Positions 1 to 7,648 are shown, counted from the stretch's first letter. The stretch: 13,474 nt of DNA from Bacteroidales bacterium (GCA_030635465.1 DAOVYU010000004.1:1-13474), one strand, 5' to 3'. Made by a program: numbers and translations. The notes: generated by a model from the sequence alone, not told the origin.

Positions 1-464
1 AAGTTCTCTTTAAAGAATGAACCAATTTCACGCTTATTAGGATTGTTTGCCCAGTCCCAATGTTCAGATGAACAATAATGCATGGCATTTTTAAATACAA
101 GTTCGGGATTGCCATTCAAATCCTTTTGGACGGCACCACCACAATGGTCATCATGTAAGTGGGTAAAGATCACATCTGTTACATCATCAAAAGTATACCC
201 CAGATTACTAAAAGCATTCTTAAAATTATCATCACCAAAAAGAAAACGAAAAGAATAATATTTTTTATTTTGTTTTCTGCCCATCCCAGTGTCAATTAGT
301 ATCAATCGATTTTCTGTTTCTATCAATAAACTGCGACTGGTAATTTTCACCAGATTATTTGCATCAGGTTCAGCCAGTTTTTTCCAAATAGCCTGTGGAA
401 CAACCCCAAAAGCCACACCACCATCCATTTTCCAGTTCTCAGCTATGATTGCATGTATCTTCAT
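1..464 (-). CDS. MBL-fold metallohydrolase, N-terminal part (runs off the left edge)
   Basis: The first 154 codons of a metallo-beta-lactamase-fold hydrolase are present, starting at ATG 464 and reading off the window at position 1. The metal-binding signature THLHDDHCGG sits at residues 101-110 (H102, H104, D106, H107), preceded by the fold's LIDTG strand-turn at residues 56-60. No signal peptide is visible, so a cytoplasmic location is likely. The early part (residues 13-50) resembles lactonase/AiiA-like and related MBL proteins, but the substrate cannot be named from this fragment; the second half, which carries the remaining metal ligands and specificity residues, lies outside the window. 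The gene is divergent from the mpl-like gene. A -7 box lies 23 bases upstream of the ATG, implying a very short leader. Family assignment is firm, substrate unknown. Confidence 0.85.
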   Translation of the reverse strand, partial: MKIHAIIAENWKMDGGVAFGVVPQAIWKKLAEPDANNLVKITSRSLLIETENRLILIDTGMGRKQNKKYYSFRFLFGDDNFKNAFSNLGYTFDDVTDVIFTHLHDDHCGGAVQKDLNGNPELVFKNAMHYCSSEHWDWANNPNKREIGSFFKEN

Positions 465-486
465 TATCTCAAAAATTTATTGCTGG

Positions 487-494
487 CAAAATTA
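487..494 (-). promoter_or_regulatory. Candidate -7 box for the MBL-fold gene
   Basis: Read on the minus strand this is TAATTTTG, an exact match to the Bacteroidota -7 consensus TAnnTTTG, 23 bases upstream of ATG 464. I see no clear TTG/TTTG -33 element at the expected 17-23 base spacing, so only half of the promoter is supported. Confidence 0.4.
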
Positions 495-498
495 ATCA

Positions 499-532
499 TT
501 TGCATATTTCTATTAGTAATTTGATAATTTTG
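499..532 (+). promoter_or_regulatory. Candidate promoter of the mpl-like gene
   Basis: TTTG at 499-502 and TAATTTTG at 525-532 match the Bacteroidota -33 and -7 elements with a 22-base spacer, at the long end of the accepted range. The predicted transcript would begin around 538-540, leaving a leader of about ten bases before ATG 550. Confidence 0.5.
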
Positions 533-549
533 CAATAAAGCTTAATCTA

Positions 550-1911
550 ATGAATGTTCATTTTATTGCCATTGGTGGAAGTGCCATGCATAATCTTGCT
601 ATAGCACTTGTAAAAAAAGGATACCAGGTTAGCGGATCTGATGATGAAATTTTTGAACCTTCTAAAGGTCGTTTGAAGAAATACAACCTCTTACCAAAAA
701 AAGAAGGTTGGTATCAAGATAAAATCACATCGAAACTTGATGCTGTTATTGTAGGTATGCATGCACGCATAGATAATCCTGAATTACAACAAGCCCAAAA
801 ACTGGGATTAAAGATTTACTCCTATCCTGAATATTTGTACGAACAATCCAAAAATAAAAAAAGGGTTGTGATTGGTGGAAGTCATGGTAAAACAACCATC
901 ACTTCAATGATACTACATGTTTTGAATTTTTACAAACTACCAAACGATTTTATGGTAGGTGCTCAACTTGAAGGATTTGAGGTAATGGTAAAAATGACTG
1001 ACGATGCTCCTATCATGATACTGGAAGGTGATGAATACCTCACATCTCCCATTGACAGGCGACCAAAATTTCATCTCTACAAACCAGATATTGCATTGAT
1101 CAGTGGGATTGCCTGGGACCATATCAATGTTTTCCCAACTTTTCAAAACTATGTTGAACAGTTTGAAATATTTTCAGATCTGATTACTAAAAACGGGACT
1201 TTGATATATTGTAACGAAGACAAAGAGGTACAAAAAATTGGTAGTTCCGTTAGATCAGATTTAACAGCCCTCCCTTACTCCATTCCTGAATATCAGATCA
1301 AAAATGGAATAACATATTTAATTGTAAATAGTAATAGAATCCCTCTTAAAGTATTTGGTGAACATAACCTTATGAACATTAATGGAGCAAGATTAGTCTG
1401 TAATGAACTCGAAATTTCAGATGAAATGTTTTATAAAGCCATTCAGTCTTTTGCAGGTGCATCAAAAAGATTGGAACAGGTAGCAGAAAATGAACATACT
1501 ATCGTATTTAAAGATTTTGCACACTCTCCTTCAAAATTGGTTGCAACAACAAATGCTGTTAAAAGTCAATTTATAAATAGAGAATTAGTGGCTTGTATAG
1601 AATTACATACATTTAGCAGTCTGAGTGAAAACTTCCTAAGTCATTATAAGGGGTGTCTGGATCAAGCAGATATTGCAATTGTTTATTTCAACCCACACAC
1701 CATACAATTGAAAAAATTACCACCAATAACAGCCGAACAAGTTAAAAAGGCCTTTAATAATCAAAAGTTAAAAGTTTATACCAATTCTGACAAACTACTG
1801 CAGGATATACTAAAAATGGATTGGAACCAAAAAAATCTACTTATGATGAGTTCCGGTAATTTTGATGGGATAGATTTTGATGATTTAGGTAAAAAAATTA
1901 CAAACATATAA
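550..1911 (+). CDS. mpl: Mpl-like UDP-MurNAc:tripeptide (murein peptide) ligase
   Basis: Mur-ligase family protein of 453 residues. Mpl attaches recovered L-Ala-gamma-D-Glu-meso-DAP to UDP-N-acetylmuramic acid in the cytoplasm, using ATP, and so recycles cell-wall peptide. Visible features are an N-terminal Rossmann-like UDP-binding start HFIAIGGSAMHNLA (residues 4-17), the ATP-binding P-loop GGSHGKTT (109-116), the metal/ATP motif EGDEY (159-163), WDHINVFPT (189-197), GEHNLMNINGA (270-280) and DFAHSPSKL (322-330), the last being the Mur-ligase C-terminal substrate-binding region. Length is close to E. coli Mpl (about 457). Homologs in this phylum are often labelled MurC or 'peptidoglycan synthetase', but the GGSAMHN start and the lack of an adjacent mur/fts cluster favour Mpl over MurC. 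Start ATG 550 has no Shine-Dalgarno sequence but a -7 box just upstream. Exact peptide specificity is inferred from the family. Confidence 0.85.
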   Translation: MNVHFIAIGGSAMHNLAIALVKKGYQVSGSDDEIFEPSKGRLKKYNLLPKKEGWYQDKITSKLDAVIVGMHARIDNPELQQAQKLGLKIYSYPEYLYEQSKNKKRVVIGGSHGKTTITSMILHVLNFYKLPNDFMVGAQLEGFEVMVKMTDDAPIMILEGDEYLTSPIDRRPKFHLYKPDIALISGIAWDHINVFPTFQNYVEQFEIFSDLITKNGTLIYCNEDKEVQKIGSSVRSDLTALPYSIPEYQIKNGITYLIVNSNRIPLKVFGEHNLMNINGARLVCNELEISDEMFYKAIQSFAGASKRLEQVAENEHTIVFKDFAHSPSKLVATTNAVKSQFINRELVACIELHTFSSLSENFLSHYKGCLDQADIAIVYFNPHTIQLKKLPPITAEQVKKAFNNQKLKVYTNSDKLLQDILKMDWNQKNLLMMSSGNFDGIDFDDLGKKITNI

Positions 1912-1937
1912 TTCGGATAGGAACAAAACTGAATCAT

Positions 1938-1973
1938 AAAAAAATGCCTTTCCGATTGGGAAAGGCATTTTTT
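1938..1973. terminator. Bidirectional intrinsic terminator between mpl and rho
   Basis: TGCCTTTCC (1945-1953) and GGAAAGGCA (1959-1967) form a perfect 9-bp stem with a 5-base loop. The stem is flanked by an A-tract (1938-1944) and a T-tract (1968-1973), so the RNA has a U-run after the hairpin on either strand. It lies between two converging genes and can end both transcripts. Confidence 0.92.
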
Positions 1974-1992
1974 ATATTTTATGATTTCGGAA

Positions 1993-3633
1993 TTAACCGT
2001 TCATTGAAATCAAAAACTCTTCATTTGTTTGTGTAAAGCGCATCTTATCTTTCAAGAATTCCATTGCTTCAAGCGAATTCATATCAGCCAGGTGGTTTCT
2101 CAATACCCAAATACGCTGGAGCTGTTCCTTATCGATAAGCAAATCTTCACGTCTTGTACTGGAAGCCACAATATCAATAGCAGGATAAATCCGTTTGTTG
2201 GATAACTTACGATCGAGCTGAAGCTCCATATTACCGGTTCCTTTAAATTCTTCAAAGATCACCTCATCCATTTTTGATCCGGTTTCAGTAAGAGCAGTTG
2301 CAATAATAGTTAATGATCCACCATTTTCAATTTGTCTGGCAGCTCCAAAGAAACGTTTTGGTTTTTGCAGAGCATTTGCTTCAACACCACCTGAAAGAAC
2401 TTTTCCGGATGAAGGCGACACAGTATTGTAGGCTCTTGCCAAACGTGTAATGGAATCCAGAAGAATTACAACGTCATGACCACATTCGGTCATTCGTTTT
2501 GCTTTTTCCAACACAAGGTTGGCTATTTTAACATGTCTTTCAGCTGGTTCATCAAAAGTGGATGAAATTAACTCTGCTTTCACACTCCTTTCCATATCGG
2601 TAACCTCTTCCGGTCTTTCATCAATCAGTAAGACGATTAGATATGCTTCTGGGTGATTACCGGCAATTGCATTTGCTACATCCTTTAACAAAACTGTTTT
2701 ACCAGTTTTCGGTTGAGCAACGATCAATCCTCTCTGACCTTTTCCAATAGGGGCAAACATGTCGATCACACGTGTTGAAGCTGAGTCTTCGCGATGACCA
2801 GTCAATTTAAATTTTACCTCAGGGAACAAAGGTGTCAGAAAATCAAAGGGAATTCTGTCACGGACATCCTGTGGTAATTTCCCATTAATTTTTTCTACCT
2901 TAATCAATGGGAAATACTTTTCTCCATTTTTTGGAGGACGTATGCTTCCCTTTACTGTATCACCAGTTTTCAAACCAAACAATATGATTTGTAAATGGGA
3001 TAAATAAATATCATCAGGTGAGTTCAGGTAATTATAATCTGATGAACGTAAAAACCCATATCCATCCTGCATAATTTCCAGAACACCTTCACTTGAAACC
3101 AGTCCTTCAAATTCAAAGGAAAACTCTTCTCGTTTCTTTTCCGGAGTTCTTGATCTTGAATCTCTTCCATGTGATTCACTTCTTTCTTCTCTTCTAACAG
3201 GCTTGACAGGTTCTTCTTCTTTTGCAACTTCCGGTTTAGTATCACCTGAAAGAACTTCCCCTTCCATGCTATCAACTGGAGATTTTATTTTATCATCTTT
3301 GATCACTGCTCTATCTCCCTTATCTGTGAATAAGTCTTTTTCTTTCTTTTCAGGTTTAACTGGAATAGAGGCTTTTATAACTGGCTTAGTTTTGTCAGTC
3401 GTGGCGACTTTTTCAGGGCCATCACCTCTCACCCTTCTTCTCTTTGTTTTGAATTTCTTTTCATTTTGTTCTTTTTTCAGGACTTCTTCGGTGGGATTTA
3501 ATGCCTGATAATCAAGAATCTTATAGATCAAGTCTTGTTTTTTTAGACCATCAGACTTGGCTATTTCTAATTTTTTAGCTATTTCTCGCAGTTCTGTTAC
3601 CAACTTACCGTTTAGCTCAATAATGTCGTACAT
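1993..3633 (-). CDS. rho: Transcription termination factor Rho with charged insertion
   Basis: Hexameric RNA-dependent ATPase/translocase that ends untranslated or C-rich transcripts. The domains in order are an N-terminal SAP-like helical domain (residues about 1-48), a Lys/Glu/Arg/Pro-rich low-complexity insert (about 50-170) absent from E. coli Rho, a cold-shock-like RNA-binding domain (about 176-250, with GVLEIMQDGYGFLR), and the RecA-type motor. In the motor, Walker A is AQPKTGKT (306-313), the catalytic-glutamate segment is LLIDERPEEV (335-344), Walker B is DVVILLDS (387-394), the Q/R-loop region begins at SGGVEANALQKPKRFFGAAR (414-433), and the arginine-finger strand holds SSTRREDLL (491-499). 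At 546 residues it is well over 100 residues longer than E. coli Rho because of the insert. Residues matching the bicyclomycin contacts (P308, K309, K312) are present. Start ATG 3633 has no Shine-Dalgarno sequence. The gene lies downstream of the polysaccharide genes on the same strand but has a 237-base spacer with its own candidate promoter. Confidence 0.97.
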   Translation of the reverse strand: MYDIIELNGKLVTELREIAKKLEIAKSDGLKKQDLIYKILDYQALNPTEEVLKKEQNEKKFKTKRRRVRGDGPEKVATTDKTKPVIKASIPVKPEKKEKDLFTDKGDRAVIKDDKIKSPVDSMEGEVLSGDTKPEVAKEEEPVKPVRREERSESHGRDSRSRTPEKKREEFSFEFEGLVSSEGVLEIMQDGYGFLRSSDYNYLNSPDDIYLSHLQIILFGLKTGDTVKGSIRPPKNGEKYFPLIKVEKINGKLPQDVRDRIPFDFLTPLFPEVKFKLTGHREDSASTRVIDMFAPIGKGQRGLIVAQPKTGKTVLLKDVANAIAGNHPEAYLIVLLIDERPEEVTDMERSVKAELISSTFDEPAERHVKIANLVLEKAKRMTECGHDVVILLDSITRLARAYNTVSPSSGKVLSGGVEANALQKPKRFFGAARQIENGGSLTIIATALTETGSKMDEVIFEEFKGTGNMELQLDRKLSNKRIYPAIDIVASSTRREDLLIDKEQLQRIWVLRNHLADMNSLEAMEFLKDKMRFTQTNEEFLISMNG

Positions 3634-3740
3634 GTGTAATTAAATTTTGATTTTTTTTAATAAAACAATTGGGTATAAAAAATTGGAATATTTATTATTT
3701 ATAGTTAGAATATTTTCGGGAATTTATTTGAACGTTTGAA
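3634..3740 (-). promoter_or_regulatory. C-rich, G-poor rho leader (possible Rho loading site)
   Basis: On the transcribed (minus) strand the 107 bases before the rho start codon contain 16 C and only 3 G, with no stable hairpin visible. Unstructured C-over-G RNA is the typical Rho-loading composition, and rho is autoregulated in E. coli. That this leader mediates autoregulation is inference. Confidence 0.3.
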
Positions 3741-3830
3741 TTAACTCTCCTTCTTTCAATCTTATATTATTAACGCTTTTTTAAACTAAGAAAGTATAAT
3801 TGTGAATTAATCAGGGAATTAATAAAGGTG

Positions 3831-3858
3831 CAAATATACAAATTTTTTGAATAAACAA
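3831..3858 (-). promoter_or_regulatory. Candidate rho promoter
   Basis: On the minus strand TTG (3858-3856) is followed after 17 bases by TATATTTG (3838-3831), matching the -33 and TAnnTTTG -7 elements. The predicted start near 3824 would give rho a leader of about 190 bases. It lies just after the end of the O-antigen ligase-family gene. Confidence 0.45.
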
Positions 3859-3870
3859 GTTTATTTTAAA

Positions 3871-5328
3871 TTATTTAACATCAATCTCATCTTTTTCAAT
3901 CTGCAATGATTGTTCTTTGTTATTTTGATATATATGCAATGCAACCAGAATTGCCATAAAACCCCAAACAGGTACAGACGCCTTATCAGAATTGAGAAAA
4001 TTATTTAAAAATCCATGAATGTAATAAGAAATTAGTCCTATAACAAGACCAAGACTAATAATCCTTATCTCCGAATCTTTGGATTTGTGGTATACCCTTA
4101 ATCCCAAATAAATTGAAATTCCAAAAATTGCTAATATGGTTAACATTCCAAACAACCCACTTTCAGCTAATGGACCAATATATTCGCTATGTGCATTTCC
4201 CAGATCACCTGCATTTGTACTGATTATTGTTTTTTCCTGTGACATTTGGAAAGGCGCATATAAAAACTGATATGTGCCTGGTCCCCAACCCCAAAATGGT
4301 CTTTCATCAAACATCCTCAAAGCAGATTGCCATCGGTTAACACGCTCCAGATTTGAGGCATCAGACGTAATGTTAGAGATCGATTGTATGTGTTCAACAA
4401 AATTTGAGGAAGAGTCTTGTTCATTTCGTTCAAGTTGATCTAAAATTTGTTGCTGAAATGTGAAAAATAATCCAAATACTACTACAATAGATAATAGTAC
4501 CCACTTAAACTTAATTCGCAGCAATACAATTATTAGCACGCCTACTGCAACTGCCAGGCTGATCCATGCTGCCCTGGAAAATGATAAAATTAATGCCAAC
4601 ACAAACAAAGCAAAAAACACAAAGGATACAATCCGGCTACTTTGACTATATTCTTTATTGATGGTAAATCCAAACAGAATCGGGATATACAGTGCGATAG
4701 TAGCACCATATGCTGTATGGTCATTATAAAATGGTCGCATTACCCAGTGCCCTGACTCCTGATCAAAACCCCTCAATGCATGATTAAATATGGTATAAAT
4801 TATTATTCCTGCAAACGGAACGACATACATCCAAATAAATAATTTTATGTTGCTATATTTTTTAAACATTAAAATAGCAAAGAAATAGAAAGGTACTATA
4901 AACCATAACCTGGAAAACAAAAATTTAAATGACACAACCGGCATTTCACTGGTTATGCTTGTAAAAAGCAACCAAACAAGGTTAATTATAATTGCTATTG
5001 TTAAAGGTTGTTTTAATATCCTGATATCATATTTCGACTCATGAATTATTTTGATAAAAAAGAAAATCAACACACCAATCATCAATGGTTCTGTGGGAAT
5101 AGAAATACCTATACCAATATCCACATTCTCCATATTGATTGCTATTGGTGTAAAAAATGTAATTAGCAGAATGATTTTATCAAGAGAAATAAAATATAAA
5201 ATTGTAATGAATAAGATCACAGGTAACAAAGCTCCCCATAAATAATCATTTACAATTAAATAGGAATTAAACGCAATGAATAAAATGCTAAATAAATATA
5301 CCCATATGAGTTTACTTCGATCAGTCAA
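3871..5328 (-). CDS. O-antigen ligase/polymerase-family (Wzy_C) membrane protein
   Basis: Polytopic inner-membrane protein of 485 residues with roughly ten or more hydrophobic segments, the first at about residues 8-27. The family joins undecaprenyl-linked polysaccharide to lipid A core (WaaL) or polymerises repeat units (Wzy); sequence alone does not separate these. Family signs are SFSRAAWI (249-256) at the start of a transmembrane helix, then a large hydrophilic, presumably periplasmic, loop (about 290-385) holding NRWQSALRMF (331-340), RPFWGWGPGTYQ (343-354) and GNAHSEYIG (377-385). In this family the loop histidine (here H380) and loop arginines are functionally important. The start is TTG 5328; no ATG or GTG lies between the upstream in-frame stop and the first membrane segment. 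It begins 30 bases after the second Wzz-type gene, forming an operon with both. The pairing with chain-length regulators supports a polymerase or ligase role in surface polysaccharide. Confidence 0.8.
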   Translation of the reverse strand: MTDRSKLIWVYLFSILFIAFNSYLIVNDYLWGALLPVILFITILYFISLDKIILLITFFTPIAINMENVDIGIGISIPTEPLMIGVLIFFFIKIIHESKYDIRILKQPLTIAIIINLVWLLFTSITSEMPVVSFKFLFSRLWFIVPFYFFAILMFKKYSNIKLFIWMYVVPFAGIIIYTIFNHALRGFDQESGHWVMRPFYNDHTAYGATIALYIPILFGFTINKEYSQSSRIVSFVFFALFVLALILSFSRAAWISLAVAVGVLIIVLLRIKFKWVLLSIVVVFGLFFTFQQQILDQLERNEQDSSSNFVEHIQSISNITSDASNLERVNRWQSALRMFDERPFWGWGPGTYQFLYAPFQMSQEKTIISTNAGDLGNAHSEYIGPLAESGLFGMLTILAIFGISIYLGLRVYHKSKDSEIRIISLGLVIGLISYYIHGFLNNFLNSDKASVPVWGFMAILVALHIYQNNKEQSLQIEKDEIDVK

Positions 5329-5358
5329 TGTTTGGAATTCTTTTAATAAATGGTATGT

Positions 5359-6444
5359 CTAGGAATGTTTCCTCATCCCTTTATAATTTTCAATAATCAA
5401 TATTATCAGAAATGTTATAAAAAGTGAAGCTATTGCCGAAATAACAACAATCAGCCATCTGACAGGATAAGCCTTTTTGTCTGATACAAATGGTTTTGTA
5501 ATCACATTTATATACGTAAACTGCCGATCAAAATCCATAACAGCTTGATCATAGTCCATTTTTAAGGTTGAAAACTTTTCAGCTTCCTCTTCAATCAAAT
5601 ATTGCAAATAAAGAAATTCACCACCCTTTTTTTCAATATTCTCTTTTAATCTTAATACTTCTCTTGAGTTGATATGTGAAGATCCTGATCCATCAATTGT
5701 CTTCAGATAACCACGCGCAATTTCCCTTGATTGACTTGTATAATCAAGCAAGCCATATTCGGTACCAAGAATAAAAAATTGATTTTCAAGGCTATCAATG
5801 TAGTTTTCCTTTTTCCGGATAGCTCTTTCATACATTTTAACAACCTCACCAAATTTTATTTCATGAAGTTGTTTTACTTTTAGATTATAAAAATCCATTA
5901 TGGCATTCACCATATCGCTAGCCATTTGCGGATCTTTGTCCAGTACTTCGATTGAGACACCTTCGTATGGGGTTTTCCCAATCTTTACATTTTGAGAATA
6001 CTCCCATAGCATAGTAGTATAGAAATATTTATATGAGCTATCTATTTCCCAATGTTTTGCGAGGTCAAATTTATGAATCACACTATCCCTGATATCGCTG
6101 GATTGGAAAACCTGCAGCATTTGCTCAGTTTCACTTTCATCAGAATAGGGTGATATGTTAGCAGGATACACCACTGCATTCGACTCAAACTTTGGAGTTA
6201 AGAAAACAGAACTTGAAAAGACAGCCGCTAATATAATTGCGATTACTACAATAATACTCAAATGGAATTTCCATTTAAGCAGCAATTGCAGTATATTAAT
6301 TTGATAAAATTGACTCTCCATGTCTATGTTAATTTTAAGAAATGTTTTCTTTTGTTTAAAATGTTTTGCCTTTTCAGTTAATTCTTCTTTTCCAGTTTTT
6401 ACTAATTGTTTTTCTGCAACTTTCTCTGATTTAAAAAATCCCAA
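5359..6444 (-). CDS. Wzz-type chain-length determinant / polysaccharide co-polymerase (second copy)
   Basis: Inner-membrane polysaccharide co-polymerase that would set the chain length of a Wzy-made glycan. The layout is classic: transmembrane segment 1 at about residues 60-82 followed by TPKFES (83-88), a large periplasmic part with helical coiled-coil stretches (about 190-310), then the PVRW motif (327-330) leading into transmembrane segment 2 (about 331-351) and a short cytoplasmic tail. There is no C-terminal tyrosine-kinase domain. The paralog directly upstream shares the LTPKFES, EQMLQ, LDKDP/LDRDP and KK(A/S)YP(V/I)RW motifs. The start is uncertain: 6444 is a TTG, while ATG 6321 (residue 42, MESQFYQIN) is where I would expect the conserved domain to begin. 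The frame is nevertheless open upstream to an in-frame TAA at 6510-6508, right at an A10 tract in the preceding gene, so the charged N-terminal 41 residues may be made as part of a fusion. Confidence 0.85.
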   Translation of the reverse strand: MGFFKSEKVAEKQLVKTGKEELTEKAKHFKQKKTFLKINIDMESQFYQINILQLLLKWKFHLSIIVVIAIILAAVFSSSVFLTPKFESNAVVYPANISPYSDESETEQMLQVFQSSDIRDSVIHKFDLAKHWEIDSSYKYFYTTMLWEYSQNVKIGKTPYEGVSIEVLDKDPQMASDMVNAIMDFYNLKVKQLHEIKFGEVVKMYERAIRKKENYIDSLENQFFILGTEYGLLDYTSQSREIARGYLKTIDGSGSSHINSREVLRLKENIEKKGGEFLYLQYLIEEEAEKFSTLKMDYDQAVMDFDRQFTYINVITKPFVSDKKAYPVRWLIVVISAIASLFITFLIILIIENYKGMRKHS

Positions 6445-6479
6445 TAGACGATCAACTGATTTGTCAATCTCTAAAAAGC

Positions 6480-7520
6480 TTAAATCGACCTCAGACTTTT
6501 TTTTTTGTTATATCTTGATAAACTGTCTAATACAGCTAAAACAATAACCCCAAGGATAAAAGCAGAAAGTGTAGAAATTAATACGATTATCCATCGAATA
6601 GGATAAGATTTTTTCTCTGCCACATACGCACTATTCACAATAAATTTCTGCGGCAATACTTCGGATGCATCAATTTTAGCCTCCTCATATTTAGCTTTTA
6701 TTTCACTGAGCTGTTTCTTTTCATGTTCCAATGCGTCGCGTAATGATACATAAGGGCCACCATATTCAGCCAGTATTTCAAGTTTATCTTCCAGTGCTTT
6801 AACTCCTGATCTGTTACCTTTTGCCAATTCAATGGCTAGTTGTTGGTTGATCATTTCAACCTGAGATTCGTAATCGTGTACACCCAACTCTCTCAGCTTT
6901 GTCAACGAATCTTCCTTTTGCTGTATTTCTGCTTTTAATTTAAGGTATTCATTTTCAACAATCCTAAATGCACGAACAGCACGTTCTTTTTGCATCAGAT
7001 TCTTTGTAGAATCCATTAATTCAGCAATATCATTGGCCATGGCAGCTGCAATAACAGGGTCCCTATCCAACACAGTAATTTGAACAGCCATATATTCTGT
7101 CCGCCTGAAAGTTACATTGTTCTCATAGGCTTTGTAAAGCTTGGTATTTTTGTATTTTGAATTTTTATCAATCTTATAATGCTCCATCAGGTTATATTTT
7201 TCAATAACCCTGTCTTGGATTTTATTGGAACTTAATATTTGGAGCATCTGTTCAGCTTGTTCATCTTCTCCAAATTGTAAAATATCTTGCTTATCACCAA
7301 CATTCTTTCCTAATAAAGCTTTAGAAATAGAATTGGTGGATGTGGGAAACATGATAACAGTAGACTCAAACTTAGGAGTTATAAAAAATGGTGATGAAAA
7401 AATGATAGAAACAATAAATGCCAAGATACTTATAATGAACAATGGTTTACGCCATTGATGGAGAAAAATAATAAAATTCATGGATTCAAAATCTTCGCTG
7501 CCTTTCACTTTGTTTATCAT
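6480..7520 (-). CDS. Wzz-type chain-length determinant / polysaccharide co-polymerase (first copy)
   Basis: Paralog of the following gene and first gene of the polysaccharide operon. It is 346 residues long, with transmembrane segment 1 at about residues 26-48, then ITPKFEST (47-54), a periplasmic domain with EDEQAEQMLQIL (85-96) and heavily charged coiled-coil helices (about 170-280), and KKSYPIRW (303-310) leading into transmembrane segment 2 (about 311-331). The cytoplasmic tail is very short and ends five codons after an A10 run. There is no Walker motif, so it is not a BY-kinase. ATG 7520 is the start, with ATG 7481 (residue 14) as an alternative. A TAnnTTTG box lies about 30 bases upstream. 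Two non-identical Wzz proteins in tandem could form mixed oligomers or give two chain lengths; that is inference. Confidence 0.87.
   Translation of the reverse strand: MINKVKGSEDFESMNFIIFLHQWRKPLFIISILAFIVSIIFSSPFFITPKFESTVIMFPTSTNSISKALLGKNVGDKQDILQFGEDEQAEQMLQILSSNKIQDRVIEKYNLMEHYKIDKNSKYKNTKLYKAYENNVTFRRTEYMAVQITVLDRDPVIAAAMANDIAELMDSTKNLMQKERAVRAFRIVENEYLKLKAEIQQKEDSLTKLRELGVHDYESQVEMINQQLAIELAKGNRSGVKALEDKLEILAEYGGPYVSLRDALEHEKKQLSEIKAKYEEAKIDASEVLPQKFIVNSAYVAEKKSYPIRWIIVLISTLSAFILGVIVLAVLDSLSRYNKKKSLRSI
6497..6506 (-). other. A10 slippery tract at the junction of the two Wzz-type genes
   Basis: Ten consecutive A residues on the coding strand lie at codons 339-342 of the first Wzz gene, containing the heptamer A AAA AAA in the zero frame. 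A -1 shift here bypasses the TAA at 6482-6480 and enters the open frame of the second gene, giving a predicted product of 720 residues. The tract would suit ribosomal -1 frameshifting or transcriptional slippage; a homopolymer sequencing error is the alternative. Confidence 0.5.
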
Positions 7521-7548
7521 TTTCTGTAGATCAGGATAAATAAGGCGG

Positions 7549-7581
7549 CAAATTTAGAAAATATTCTTCAAAGAGTAACAA
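7549..7581 (-). promoter_or_regulatory. Candidate promoter of the Wzz/O-antigen ligase operon
   Basis: On the minus strand TTG (7581-7579) precedes TAAATTTG (7556-7549) with a 22-base spacer. The -7 box is a consensus match, 29 bases before ATG 7520, predicting a leader of about 20 bases. Confidence 0.5.
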
Positions 7582-7648
7582 GAAAAAACGTTTAATTCAT
7601 TGAATTCGATATGTTTTTTAATCATTTTACCGAATCTTTATAAATTAA

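Larger units (their letters stand above)
486..533. repeat. Inverted repeat formed by two divergent -7 boxes
   Basis: GCAAAATTA (486-494) and TAATTTTGC (525-533) are perfect 9-base inverted copies separated by 30 bases. Each arm contains one candidate -7 box, for the MBL-fold gene and the mpl-like gene respectively. The symmetry may simply follow from two identical promoter boxes facing apart, or may be a regulator-binding site. Confidence 0.5.

Noticed and set aside
937..1146. Minus-strand open frame inside mpl
   Set aside because: It lies wholly within a well-conserved part of the Mur ligase and shows no motif or start signal of its own.
3203..3508. 101-residue plus-strand open frame inside rho
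   Set aside because: It is antisense to the charged insert of Rho, has composition that mirrors that insert, and no start signals or family motifs.
3745..3753. Shine-Dalgarno-like GAAGGAGAG marking a leader peptide in the rho leader
   Set aside because: No ATG, GTG or TTG lies at a suitable distance downstream, and the host seems not to rely on Shine-Dalgarno sequences.
3850..3865. Hairpin AATAAAC/GTTTATT as a terminator after the O-antigen ligase-family gene
   Set aside because: The stem is nearly all A/T with a loop of two to four bases, and on the transcribed strand it is followed by an A-tract, not a U-tract.
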